Assembly (NCBI GenBank): GCA_013396915.1
Contig: VWZL01004335.1
Coordinates: forward strand, 372,001 to 436,000
From: Stercorarius parasiticus
Taxonomy: Eukaryota; Chordata; Aves; Charadriiformes; Stercorariidae
Direction of reading: 5' to 3'
DNA: 64,000 bases
Part shown: positions 47,001-57,830 of the stretch, piece after piece
Numbering within the stretch: the first letter of the stretch is position 1
Layout of the letters: the number at the start of each line of letters is the position of its first letter
Position numbers and translations under genes: made by a program
Notes under the pieces: generated by a model
Told to the model about the DNA's origin: nothing
The model's input: the letters and a program-made list of their open reading frames with translations, nothing else
Databases searched by the model: none

Positions 47001-48224
47001 TATTATAAGAAAGAAAAACAAGGCAAAAGGATCATGGCTTCTGTTGCAGCAAGAACTGGGGTGTGGGAGTGGGGTACCAACATCTGCCAAAAGAAAAAAA
47101 AGAACCAAATTGGTAGGGAGAGAGAGAGATCATTTTAAGTTTCTCAGAGGGTACTGTAAACAGTGAAGGAAAGAAAAAATGGAACTATAAAACAATACTT
47201 GGCAGCCAGTTTTGCAAAACAAACATATTTTCGCAAAGTTCTTCCCATCACTGCCACCAACTTTAATAGGCTTTATTTGTCTGAGAGCAAGAAACCCTTT
47301 TTAATTGTCAGAGAAAAGGCGACGCCGCTTAGCACACTGATAGAAATTCCTCTTCTGAGCCCTACTTCAACCGCACACTGCTCCCCGTTCACAGTCAGAG
47401 AGAGGAATTCCTTCCCCCAGGCTGCAAATCCTGTAGCTGGGCTCCATCACCACCCTTCCCTGGACCGAGGGAGCAGGCTGTTGCTTCTCCTGCCGAGCAA
47501 GCCGAAATATGGCAAGTTGTTATTGCCGTGGGTCTAGGGGCCCATAACTGTCTGCCCATGACATACTGGCAAAGCACACAGCAGGTCTCCATGCGGCACC
47601 AGACCTTGATGGGTACGACCTGTCAGACCCCAGCATGATCGGCAAAGCTTAATCCCCCCACCGCAATGGAAATGCGGCGGTTCTTGAGTATCCTTGGTCT
47701 CCTCACGAGCATCGCAATTAGTTCACTAATAATTTTTACCACCTTACGTCAAACTGGTCAAAACCCTTTGAGTTGCTCAGAGGCCAACGTCTCCTCTTCT
47801 GATGTGTCTCAACTCGCTGCTTTAGCTGTACGTCAGCAATAATGTATACGGGCAAATTTATTATGTCTGAGAATGAAGTTAAAGCAAGAAGCCTTGAGAG
47901 GTACAAAGAAAAGGCTTCAGGTACGGTTAGATACCCAAACCTCTGGTTTATGACTCAGGGCACTGCACAGTCACAGCACTCCCATGTGAAAATATACCAC
48001 TAATAACGAAACCTCCTTCAACCTGAGAGTAATTCAGCATGAAATAACCTGGATGGCTCCCTCTCTCCAAGGATGGCTTTTTTTTTTTTTTTTNGTTTCC
48101 TTCTACTGCTGTAGAGGCCGAGGGGTTTTTCTGTAGGAAGCGACAGAAGAGGTTAAATTCCCCCTCCGTGGCACTACTGCTCATGGGCTCAGCACATGAT
48201 TTTTAGCGAATTTATTTGGAAACA
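38061..48224. other. Unassigned, AT-rich, largely unique non-coding sequence
   Basis: About 10 kb with no recognisable gene and no clear named repeat. Small items: a C-run at 38988-38997, a T-rich run at 39191-39206, a GA run at about 40955-40967, and a single undetermined base at 48094 at the end of a T-run. Two places (39885-39945 and 44920-44975) carry words (GGGCCCAATCCAG, GGGCCAAATTCTCC) seen in old amniote SINE-like repeats, too short to assign. The longest frame, 209 codons on the minus strand (39050-39679), has no domain and spans low-complexity AT. The stretch 40980-41200 is a weak conserved-element candidate. Confidence 0.5.
48094..48094. other. Single undetermined base at a homopolymer end
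   Basis: One N follows a run of 16 T (48078-48093). It is typical of uncertain homopolymer length and should not be read as a variant. Confidence 1.
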
Positions 48225-48480
48225 ATATGGTGTGGTACAGTCGTCTGAGTACAAGGGCAGGAGCCAGGGCTGGGCTCTGCTCCCAGCTCTGACACTTACT
48301 TGCTGTGTGGCCTCAGACAAACCACTTAATGTCTCTGTGTTTCAATTTCCCCTGCCTTTGAAACAGAAATACTATCACCCACTGAAAACCCTTTTTGAGG
48401 GTTGCTTGATTACAGAGCTAATACACGGCGTTTTGAAAACACTGTATGCTATGCTGTAATTATTATTTTCATTACATTAT
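48225..48480 (+). mobile_element. MIR/CORE-type SINE, nearly full length
   Basis: The fullest MIR copy in the window. In order: the tRNA-like head (TGTGGTACAGTCGTCTGAGT, 48231-48250), the AGGAGCCAGGGCTGGGCTCT region with CTCCCAGCTCTGACACTTAC (48280-48299), TTGCTGTGTGGCCTCAGACA (48300-48319), AACCACTTAATGTCTCTGTG (48320-48339), TTTCAATTTCCCCTGCCTTT, a decayed AAATACTATCACCC, GTTGCTTGATTACAGAGC, and a tail to about 48480. Confidence 0.88.
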
Positions 48481-48699
48481 ATCTTCCATTGTAATGACTG
48501 AAATACCAGATGTACAGAAATGGATGCTAAAATTGGCAGTTATTGGATAGGAGGAGCGGGTATTACTTTGAAATAAATTAAATTATTTGGGCAAAACAAG
48601 ACAGTTCACCTACATTCTTTTCCGGAAAGTGTTGAAACTGTAATGAAAGGGAGCACCTAATGACATTTTGCAGCACACTTCTCTTCCCCCACCCCCTGA

Positions 48700-48960
48700 A
48701 AACATCCCGTGAATGCTCGCTGCGGAGGGCACAGCATCTCCGTTCTCCCTTTGATTCAATGAAGCATTTGCACCGGGGAAACGAGAACCCAACCGACAAG
48801 GCAGGGCAGAGACTCAGTCTGTAAACAGAGGAATTTTCTCAGGCTCCGAGGCCCTTTGCTGGTGGCGGCATTCGGGTGCGGCCACTTCTAGCCACGCTCT
48901 TTACTGACGGATGCACTCCGTCTGCAGCCGGGCGCCCGCACACCGGAGCGGTGGGAGGTA
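48700..48960 (+). promoter_or_regulatory. Most CpG-dense patch of the window, with splice donor
   Basis: Seen: 12 CpGs in the 120 bp 48841-48960 and about seven more in 48700-48840, where background DNA shows roughly one per 100 bp or fewer. The patch ends in GGGAG|GTAAGAGG, with the donor GT at 48958-48959, and an acceptor-like CCGTCTGCAG ends at 48927. A small CpG-island promoter with a first exon ending at 48957 would look like this, and so would a chance GC patch. No TATA box or coding frame is evident, and homopolymer A-runs follow at 49013-49048. Confidence 0.28.
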
Positions 48961-51153
48961 AGAGGAATTAAGGTAATGCATCAGCAGTTGCCAGTGAAGG
49001 ATATGTGAAGGAAAAAAAAAAAAAAAAAAGGCATTAAAAAAAAAGGCAAAAGAAATATACTATTTCAATCAAAGTCTGAAATTTGTAGAAGCGGTTTTGG
49101 TCTCAATATAGAAAAAATATTTATCCAAGAAACTCCTACTCGGGTGCGAACATCCTACTTCTAGTGGGATTTTGTTTGGCAAAGTGCTGTGAAAGAGTGG
49201 AAGCTAATACAGAGCATGTCTATAAACAAATATATTTATTTAGTACAGATTGACACATTCACTAGAGTATTTCAGTGATTACACGTGTAAAACTATTTCC
49301 TATAGTGGTTTCCTTTTGTGATTCTGCTAATTTATTCAATCCACCCCATTTTCATGCATTGAATGTTATGAGCCATTTCAGCCACCCAGACTGAAACGCG
49401 CGTTTGGAGACTACACGCCTGTTTTTTCATTTCATCATCTACACATAATTATTTGGTGATATTAGGAATTTGAGCTCAAATGGAAGCCAACCAACATTTT
49501 AATAGCTTAAAAATCATACAAAATGAAGTCTGCCCTGAGGTTAATGAATAAGAGCCAAATCTTGAGGCTCTCGCTCAGTTTTTACTCACTCCTTATTCAG
49601 GCAAAAGTTGAATCAATTGTAGTTGGGCTGATTAAAAACAGAAGAACATATATTTGGACCTTTCTCTCAGGTAAAACTGAATAAATTACCCAGGATTAGG
49701 CTGCAGAATGGCATCCAATCGATCTTGCACGTGTATTTCTGCAACACGCTGGAGAGAAAATCCAAGTGCTGCAGCAGTTTAACTGGTTAAAACAATATTT
49801 TAGCAGCAGAATAAATTATTATACACTACCCAGTTTTATGACATTTATATTAGAAATAGCCCCGAATCAAAATACTTTTTCTGGTCCCTCCTGAACTTCT
49901 GAAGACCAGGATCAAATCCAAACTTTAAAAAATGGCCCACAACGTATGAAAGCCACATGCCATTATCCTTCAAAACAAAGCTCCATCCCTAAATTGAACT
50001 TTAATCCAGGCATATATTGATACAGCTATTTGGGTCTTGATGACGGGAAGCATTTATAACTTAGGCAATTAAAGGTTATTCGTTATTTATATGCAAGATG
50101 TCCTAGTCCTTGTGCAAAGAATGCGATCTGCCTGTAAAAAACATGAAGCAGAGCAGTTAATTCCTTTGAACAGTTAACACTTTACTTGTAATTGGTGATA
50201 ATCACAGGAAGATGCTCCTCCCTTAAATAACAACCCATTTTAGTATTGGCCAGTCATGGCAAAGTAATGACACATTTATCCCATTCAAGCCAGATCTAAG
50301 CGTGAGGATGTGGAAAAGAGAGCAGTATGAAGAACAGATTTCTTCAGTATATGCAAAGCGAATACGAGAAGGAAAAAAAAAAAATCGCTAACAGGAATGA
50401 TCTGGTCATCTGTGAACAATACCAGATCCCCTGACTTGGTCTGTGTGACAGCGGCCCTGCTCACCATCTCCCGACAGCCTGCAATTAGGGTCTCAACGCT
50501 GAAACATGCCGAGCACATTAAGAGCTCGACTGTGGGTGGCTTCATTTGTAAACGAGCAAGTGGGGAGACGTGAAGAGGGCAGTCTCCTCCCCATCGCCAC
50601 CCGCGCTGCAGGGACTGGTCCTGCTGCCCCAGACCATCCCCTGGAGGCGAGTGGTCCTGGGTCTCTGCCCAGCAGTTCTTCACTTGCAGGACAGACAGAC
50701 TCCTTCACATATTTAGACAGGGGGCTAACGAGCACTAACAGGGCTAATGGCACGCTGGTCAGCATGCCAAGACTGCTCAAAGCCTTGCAGGCTCCCACAG
50801 AAGGCAGCCTCTACAGAAAAGAGCCCTTGTTGCACCTTCAACGAGCTTCTGGCAAGTTACAAGCTGCAAGGATGTACCAAGAAACTTGGGATCCCAAGGA
50901 AGGCCAGGCTTTTTTTTTCACATTATACTTTTTAAAAAACATTATACTCGCATTCCAACATTCATATGTTGGAAAAGCTGGTTCACAAGGCAAGATGAAA
51001 AAACATGAAGGATGGACGTCTCTAACGTATGGCTCAAGTTATCTATAACCTTTCCAAATCTCTTTCTGTCCATCCATTCCTTACCTGCCTCATGTCTTGG
51101 CAAAATAAGCCATCCCAGAGACATCATACGGTTGCTGAGAACAGCAGAATTCC
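48961..51153. other. Unassigned unique sequence with conserved-element look
   Basis: No gene or named repeat was recognised. The part 49240-49860 is AT-rich and unique, with a perfect 12-bp CpG palindrome (AAACGCGCGTTT, 49394-49405) and homeodomain/POU-like words. The part 50400-50720 is GC-richer; its overlapping frames on both strands (up to 180 codons, 50506-51048) carry no domain and are opposed to each other, so they are not called. Confidence 0.45.
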
Positions 51154-51785
51154 AAGCAGTCTTGTCTAACATCTTCATCAGCGACATGGACAGTGGCATA
51201 GAGTGCACCCTCAGCAAGTTTGCCGACGACACCAAGCTGTGTGGGGCGGCTGACACGCTGGAGGGAAAAGATGCCATCCAGAGGGACTTTGACAGGCTGG
51301 AGAGGTGGGCCCATGCCAACCTCATGAAGTTCAACAAGACCAAGTGCAAGGTCCTCCATCTGGGTTGGGGCAATCCCAAGCACCGATAGAGGCTGGGCAG
51401 TGACTGGCTTGAGNNNNNNNNNNNNNNNNNNNNNNNNNNNNNNNNNNNNNNNNNNNNNNNNNNNNNNNNNNNNNNNNNNNNNNNNNNNNNNNNNNNNNNN
51501 NNNNNNNNNNNNNNNNNNNNNNNNNNNNNNNNNNNNNNNNNNNNNNNNNNNNNNNNNNNNNNNNNNNNNNNNNNNNNNNNNNNNNNNNNNNNNAGGGTGG
51601 TGAGACACTGCAACAGGTTGCCCAGAGAGGTGGTGGAAGCCCCATCCCTGGAAGTTTTTAAGGCCAGGCTGGATGGAACTCTGAGCAACCTGATCTAGTG
51701 GGAGATGTCCCTGCCCATGGCAGGGGGGTTGGAACGAGATGATCTTTAAGGTCCCTTCCAACCCTGACAATTCTATGATTCTATG
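51154..51785 (+). mobile_element. Young avian CR1 LINE, 3' part of ORF2 and 3' UTR, with gap
   Basis: The best preserved retrotransposon copy here. One frame reads [23 protein letters not shown] from about 51168; the catalytic FADDT is at 51219-51233. It continues through [20 protein letters not shown] and [11 protein letters not shown] to an in-frame TAG (51387-51389), where the family has a sense codon. After a 180-N gap it resumes with the HCNRLPREVVEAPSLEVFKA segment (51608-51667), the ORF2 stop, and the 3' UTR ending in the ATTCTATG tandem at 51770-51785. The 5' part of the element is missing (truncated near 51154), as for most CR1 copies. Not active. Confidence 0.97.
51414..51593. other. 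Assembly gap, 180 N, inside the CR1 element
   Basis: The gap removes the reverse-transcriptase C-terminal region between the GNPKHR and HCNRLPREVV segments. The related copy at 30835-31200 supplies over 360 bp of exactly this part, so the true missing length is probably larger than 180 bp. Confidence 1.
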
Positions 51786-52129
51786 CAAATGTGCTCCCTA
51801 GAATTGACTAAACATTCCTTTTGGTTGTCTCTCATTGATGGGTCTGTGGAGGGGGCAATAATATTTATTTGGTGAAGAAAATGAAATAACTAGGTGGACT
51901 CCGAACTTCCGTACTGTGCTCCCTCTCCATAGACCCACTTATACACACTACTTGCTATGGCACACTTTACTTAAATGTAAAGTATTTTCAAATTCTAGGA
52001 CAGAAGAATGCCATTAACAATATCTTGGCAATATCTGAGCCATCCCATTAAACTCTCACTTCTTCAGTAGCACATCTCATTGTTTTCTTTTGCATCCAGT
52101 TTTACAGAAGACACACATTCATATGCACA
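51786..52129. other. Unassigned non-coding sequence
   Basis: Nothing recognised directly downstream of the CR1 3' end. Confidence 0.6.
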
Positions 52130-52620
52130 TCTATAGAGCTGATACTTGTCTGAAAACAAACTGGCCGGGCCATGAGATTCTTCTGGCTGATTGCCATTGT
52201 TCAGTCATTAAATATAGGCTTACGAATAGGGAGATGGATTACCCGCTTGTAACTCCATCAAGGGCTTTTCATGATATCGCAGCCCATATTTTTTTAATAA
52301 CATTGAGGAATATTTAAATCCTGTATGAAAGTTTTTTCATAAGTACTTCTTTGATGTTAGAACATTTTGATTTGTGTGCATGCTGACACCAGAACAGCTC
52401 GATTACTGCATGTTCATTTATCAAAGAGTACGGGGTCGATCCCGTTCGGATGCGCAATTATTGCATCAAATACATAACATGCGCTAATCATGCTGACAGC
52501 AACACCCCCACTTCCGATGGCTGGAAATACAAGAACAGTAAATAATTACTGTAAATGAAGAGATAGTTAGGTCTCATTAAAGGTTATTGTTACTAAATCA
52601 ATAAAAGAGTTGATACTAAA
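52130..52620. promoter_or_regulatory. Candidate conserved non-coding element (developmental-enhancer look)
   Basis: About 490 bp of unique DNA without repeat similarity. Seen: ATCAAAG (52420-52426, a TCF/LEF-type site); the near-palindrome CGGGGTCGATCCCG (52431-52444); TGCGCAATTATTGCATCA (52451-52468, combining a C/EBP-like half and the C/EBP-ATF word TTGCATCA); AATAATTAC homeodomain words near 52542-52550; and CATGCTGACA(C/G)C repeated at 52379 and 52489. CpGs are retained in an AT-rich context, as in slowly evolving elements. No conservation data are available. Confidence 0.3.
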
Positions 52621-54640
52621 AAAGGAAGAAAGGTGGTAGGGGAGTTACTGAGCCCCAAACCTAGAACACATTGCAGTTCCTGGTCTTAAAGCTAATGGGA
52701 CCCAGTGGATCCTGACTTCAGCAAAGAGAGAGTGTGTTGTCTCAGTCACGTTATTTATTGCGATGGTGTAACTCCCTTTTTCTTTGTTTCTCCTCTTCCC
52801 CCCAGCAGAATGGCTGTTGGTAAGATGGGAATGTCAAATCCAGGTTTTTGGCTCTCCAGTAGCTCTGAATTTCCTGGCTTTTGTGGACTGAAATCAGACT
52901 CTTAACATCACTCATGTGCATTTTGTTTTGGGTAATTGACATTAATTTTTAGGTTGCATCACCGACATCAATCAGTGCTGTTCTCCGAGGACTGGAGTTA
53001 AGGGGCCACAATAAAAGGGCATGATATTGTTTCTTTTGTTTTATTTTTGGAGCACTTTGACTACTCTATACTTTTCGAGTTGATGTTACATTCTTTCTGT
53101 GTGAGACAGTGTAAAACATTACTGCCTGTCTTGTTTAAAAGAATACTTTGGTATTACGGTAAAAGGCTCTAGAGGCTGGGACAGTCAACCCTGGTAAAAA
53201 TTCAAGTTGATACCTTTTGTCTGGGTAACACTTTGAAGAAACTATGAAACAGCAACACATTTCTTTAGAGAGAGATACGTTGCCCGTTACAGATGTTTTC
53301 CATATGGTAAGTGGAAGGTCGGCCCCTTCCCCCTCCACTCATCAGTGTTCTCACATCGTAGAAGGCATCTACAAAGACAACACGGCTGTAAATGATACTG
53401 CACAGAAGCCTCCATCAGCACGTACTCTAAATGAACAAGCCGATTTTCATTGTACAGGGCAGGAATATGCACCATTGTAGCCCATTTATGGTGAGGATTT
53501 CGACTCTTCAGCTTCCCATTTTACCAGTATATTGCACAAATACTCTGGGGTAAGTAGTCAAGAGAAGCCAGACTAGGCTTCAGATGCTAAAATGATGAAA
53601 TGGAAAAACCAGATTAAATTAGTAGAGATTACTGCAGATTATCATGATGCCTCAGCTGGTGGGTTCAACACGATCTCCCTCAAATCCTTATGAGTGGGAA
53701 GGAAAATTCTCTCTCACACATGATCATGATTTTAAGGGGAGAAGAATCTGGGGCACCTCAATGGGGCTAAGACCTACTTTTTAGGCATTGGTACATAGTC
53801 ATATACGCAGGATCACAGGTACACCTTTGTAACAGATAGCCTTTGGGTGAAGAATTGACCTGTTGCCCCAAATTTTGTGTTACTCCTACCAACAGATAAT
53901 AACAGCTATAATTAAAATGGACTTAGAAGCACAGCTGGACTTTAAAGAGAGCAGAGCTGTATTTCCAAACTTTCAGCACCTGTAATGGGAATCATATCTT
54001 CAAAAGATCTTAGAGCTCCAAAGCACCATTTTGTCATTCTTACAGTCTGGTTCCAAAAAGGTCATCCCCCTAGGCGTACTCAGGATGTTTTGTCCTTTCA
54101 TATATCTCAATACTTTTTTTTGGATGCCAGAGCTATTCTAAGACTTGAGTCTTGACTGCAGGTGTGACTTTCTAAAAGTTCAATGTGTAATGGAGGCATT
54201 TCCTCATCTCAACCATTCCTTTCCCAAAACACATAATTATCTCAAAAGCAGTAAAGTTCAGAATAAAAAAGAACACAAATGAACGCAGAATTTGTGTTAA
54301 AAAATAATCCTTATTGTCTAATTCCCTAAACTTGTGGTTTTGGACAAGACAAGGAACCGTCTGTGTTAGTTTATATCTAATTTGTAAGTGGACCATTAAG
54401 TTTCTTCCTGCTAGTCAATATTGTAACATAGCTTATCTATTTTGCCATTAGTTATTATATATTATTGCATAATAATAATATATTCTCTAAAACATCTACA
54501 AAGTAAACTCTAACATTGAGATTTTGAAAGCCAACTAGTGATCTTAGCTACTTCACTCCTGGACTTTTCACCAGGAGCTATGAGGCTGAAACTTTATGTA
54601 GGCTCAGAAGTAAACCTTAAATAGTAATCTACTTAAATTT
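52621..54640. other. Unassigned non-coding sequence
   Basis: No gene or named repeat was recognised. Open frames up to 78 codons on both strands are unsupported. Confidence 0.55.
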
Positions 54641-55085
54641 TTCTTTTCTTCTTTGCTTTTTTATTCCTATTTCCTTCTCAGTTTTCTTTTTTCTTCTTTG
54701 CTTTTTTTTATTCTTACTTCCTTCTCAGTTTTCTAAAGTGTGCAGGACTGACTCATTTCTTAGAATAGACAAATATTCCCCACTAATCTGAAATCTTTTC
54801 ATTTTCTTCTTTCAACATATTTTCCTGTTCACCTTTCTCTGTTCCTCATGACAGCATTTTTTTCTAATTTTTTATTACCAACTCTATTCTCTTTCACCTT
54901 AATTAAATCTTTCCTTCTCTTTATCCCTGTCTTTGCCTCTCAATTCAGCTTATCCATCCCTTGCTTCCCATCCCGTTTTCCCATCTTTCCATAAATCATC
55001 ACTCTCACTCACTCACTCAGAGATGCCCAGCACTCTCTCGCTCTGCTGTTTTTCTTTCCAACCCTATTTCTGCAGGTTCTTGTCT
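54641..55085 (+). repeat. Polypyrimidine-rich domain with 46-48 bp tandem duplication
   Basis: About 440 bp with marked T/C excess on the + strand. It begins with a diverged tandem duplication: copy 1 at 54641-54686 and copy 2 at 54687-54734 share CTTCTTTGCTTTTT, a TATTC(C/T)(T/A) word and TTCCTTCTCAGTTTTC. Further down are runs of CTTTC, TTCC and a CACTCACTCACTCA stretch (about 55003-55018). It is best explained as decayed pyrimidine simple repeat. The 61-codon Ser/Pro-rich frame (54933-55118) is a by-product of the composition. Confidence 0.75.
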
Positions 55086-55734
55086 CTTAATGACATCATC
55101 TCCTCTATAAAGAAGTGAAGGGCTTCTCTGTCTTGACATAATTCCATCCAAAACTTACTTCATCCTCTACCAACCAGTTTTTGGCTCTACAACTCTATTA
55201 GCAGTCATTGCAGAAACTGCAGAAAACTGATCTACTGCTTATGATAGTTGTAGGACAGGAGAAGAAGGGGGCACTGGGCATGCAAGAGCAATTCAGAGTT
55301 CACGTATAGGAGCAGGAAGACCATAAACGCCGATTTGGAGTAGCCAGCAGTTGGCACCCAGGGCGCAGAACCCTCAAAAGCTTGAGGGAGATTTCGTGCT
55401 TCCCACAAGCTTAAGTTCAGTCTTGGATATTAAATATAAATGAAGCATGTGGCTTTCTTTTTTTTTTTTTTTTTTCTGTAATTATACAGTCTGCTTAACG
55501 AAAAGAAAGCAAGAGGGAGAGGAAAAAAAAGGGGCACGTACCACCTTTGTGTCAAAGAGAAGCATGTTTGTGCCTAGTCCATTGAAGAAATTGCTCAAAA
55601 GCACTTCGCCTTTGTGGAAATATTCCCCCCGTGAAAGGCTGGGGCTTCTGCCCCAGAAATGGTGTCCCCACGTTTGCCCTGCTCTGAGACCGGATGAACC
55701 CACAAGCTGCCATTTCTAGCAAGCTTCTATTTTT
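55086..55734. other. Unassigned non-coding sequence
   Basis: No gene was recognised. A T-run lies at 55459-55475 and an A-run at about 55523-55530. Opposed frames at 55447-55797 (73-90 codons) lack domains. Confidence 0.55.
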
Positions 55735-55880
55735 CCTTGATAAATTGGTGCCACTTAATTGTTGTAATATTTCCTCCCTTTGTTTTTGGCTGTGCATGAG
55801 TCATCTGAATAAGCGGCACGGCTAAGTCTCACATAGCTCTTAGCAATGCTGAGATATCATGGAGTAGAGTGTGTTTTGGG
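55735..55880. promoter_or_regulatory. Candidate conserved element with AP-1 site
   Basis: A unique stretch containing the full palindromic AP-1 consensus ATGAGTCAT (55796-55804), directly followed by a CpG-retaining GCGGCACGGC block (about 55813-55822), with a CTTAATTG homeodomain-like word upstream (about 55754-55761). Motif-level evidence only. Confidence 0.2.
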
Positions 55881-57689
55881 GCAATTACTTATTCCTGAGC
55901 TGTTGATGGGGTGAACCGTTGATCCTGGCCCTCTGTAGGGGAAGGAAATTCATCCATCCCTAAGGAAACAACCCTTTTTTGCTATCTTACATGCGGTACT
56001 TATGACAGGTGTTACAGAGAACAAGCCTGGGGACGACAAAATATAAGCATGTCCACATTGCACAATAAACCATCTCGGTCCTGAACTGGAAGAGAATATA
56101 GCAAAGACTGCTGCTGATTCAGCTTTGGCTTTTGAAGCGACCAGCCAGGGTGCCAAATGGGGTGGCATTTTTGTCTTGTGGGCAAATTTTAATCAGGCAC
56201 CAGGCAGAGTCGACCAACTAATTACTCACAGGCCACTCGCCCAGTATGAAAAGGGAACAATTTTCAATCTTTGACAGATTGGATTTGAACAGGCAACAGA
56301 AGTGAAAGCATCTATTGTCCATTATCCAGTCCAGCCCCAAGACTTCCAATTTCTCAGTTACCATGTAGCCTGTTCAGAAAAGGTTTGTCAAGCAACAGTC
56401 TTTCTAAACAAATTACATCAAAATTCCTTACACTGTGCCACATACTCAACTTGCCTTTCCAAAAAGAGCCACATAATAAGTTTCTAACAAGGACACCGGT
56501 TATTAAAGCACTCTAGATTTTCTAGGTCAAAGAGGTGAAAGGCAAAGTCAAAATAACTGAAATAAAATATTCTATAAATCATGTGTATTTACCTACAAAC
56601 ACCAAAAAGCAAGATACAAAGAGACCTGCTGCTATACTAACCAAAATTCAGCCAACTATTTGGAATTACCATCTTCTTGATGAAAGCAAGATTTAAGGCA
56701 CCGGAGTTGGCTTTTGGTTTTCAAAACCAAACAGAGCTTAGTAGAAGCTGGATCCTTCTTTCTTTTCCCACCCCTTCCTCCAAAATATATAAGACGGACA
56801 TGGCAAAGAAATACACTGGTAACGCATGTTGTTCCTTTTTGTACAATTAAAGGCCAAAAGTAGATACCTTTTTTCACATATACACTTGCTTAGGTAACCC
56901 AGGGATCTAAACTGAGAAGCGTAAAATTTCTTAATGCATTTACAATGAGGATTTTTTTTTTAAATTGCCATCTGTATCTCCTACTTCCTAGAAACATTAA
57001 GAGCTGGGATTTCTGAAAAGAACATTGTATCATTTCAGTATATTTTGAGACACGCTTTTTCAGAGTGCTGCATCTTTGTATCAGGAGATAGGCAGAGAAA
57101 AACACCTCAGCTGCAGTTTTCTTTATGAGACACCCCTTATTTTTCTACCTCTCAAATGTGTTCAAACCTATACGTTCTGTGAAGATTAAAGCAGTTTGTC
57201 AATCTTTCAAGGAATATGCTTTGTCAAGAATACAGTTAAAAACACCTTCCATTTCCTAATTTTCCAAGTTTTTATCTGTGATGATGATTCTGCAGTGGCT
57301 GAGTGGAACTCATTGAGAATGGATGTGTACACAGTTAATAAAATGCTGATTTAAAGACAAAAAAAAAAGAAAAAAAACCCAAAGAGGGTCTAAAATGGGT
57401 GCAAAGGAGCTGCAACCTACCTTCTAATATAGGGCATGGACCAGCCCAGTACAAGTGAAAGAGTGAAGTGGGAAGTGGTTGAGAACAGCAGTGGATGTTC
57501 TCATTCAAGAGAGACTTGGAGCAGTCTCTGTTGGTGGGCTCCACGGACCCCCAGATGTAATCCTGCCCCCACCCCACACTTCCTGGCAAAAAAACCCCAA
57601 AACAGTTGGGGTGGGCTGTGATACCACTTGTCTTCCTTCTGGGTGAATCCAGAGGAGGAAAGGATCAGGATAAATTATAGGTCCCTGCA
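55881..57689. other. Unassigned non-coding sequence
   Basis: No gene or named repeat was recognised. The part 56160-56330 has TAATTA and other homeodomain-like words in unique sequence. Runs of A lie at 57359-57377. Frames up to 84 codons are unsupported. Confidence 0.5.
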
Positions 57690-57830
57690 AAAGCGCTGTG
57701 TGTTTATGATCACGCCATCTGGAAAGAGTGATAACTGCACTATTAATGGGGGCGTTACTACAGAAGATCTGCCGGGTCTATTAAAACCAGCCATGCTGTG
57801 TGCTGGCTCATGAGACATGTTTGCTCTAAT
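57690..57830 (+). promoter_or_regulatory. Candidate enhancer with E-box/GATA composite
   Basis: CATCTG at 57716-57721 is followed after seven bases by TGATAA (57729-57734). This CTG-N7-WGATAA spacing is the known composite element bound by TAL1/SCL, LMO2 and GATA factors in haematopoietic and endothelial cells. The surrounding 140 bp are unique and retain CpGs (CACGCC, GGCGTTAC, GCCGGG). A short inverted repeat, CCAGC...GCTGG, lies at about 57787-57806. The composite is short enough to occur by chance, so the call depends on its context. Confidence 0.3.

Noticed and set aside
50506..51048. 180-codon plus-strand frame opposite 101- and 132-codon minus-strand frames
   Set aside because: GC-rich local composition makes frames open on both strands; no domain and no splice logic.
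51090..51788. Long minus-strand frames of 200+ codons over the CR1
   Set aside because: Antisense to the CR1 and bridged by undetermined bases.
52431..52444. GGGTCGATCCC-like word resembling a tRNA T-loop
   Set aside because: No acceptor stem, anticodon arm or D-loop can be placed around it; kept only as a near-palindrome.
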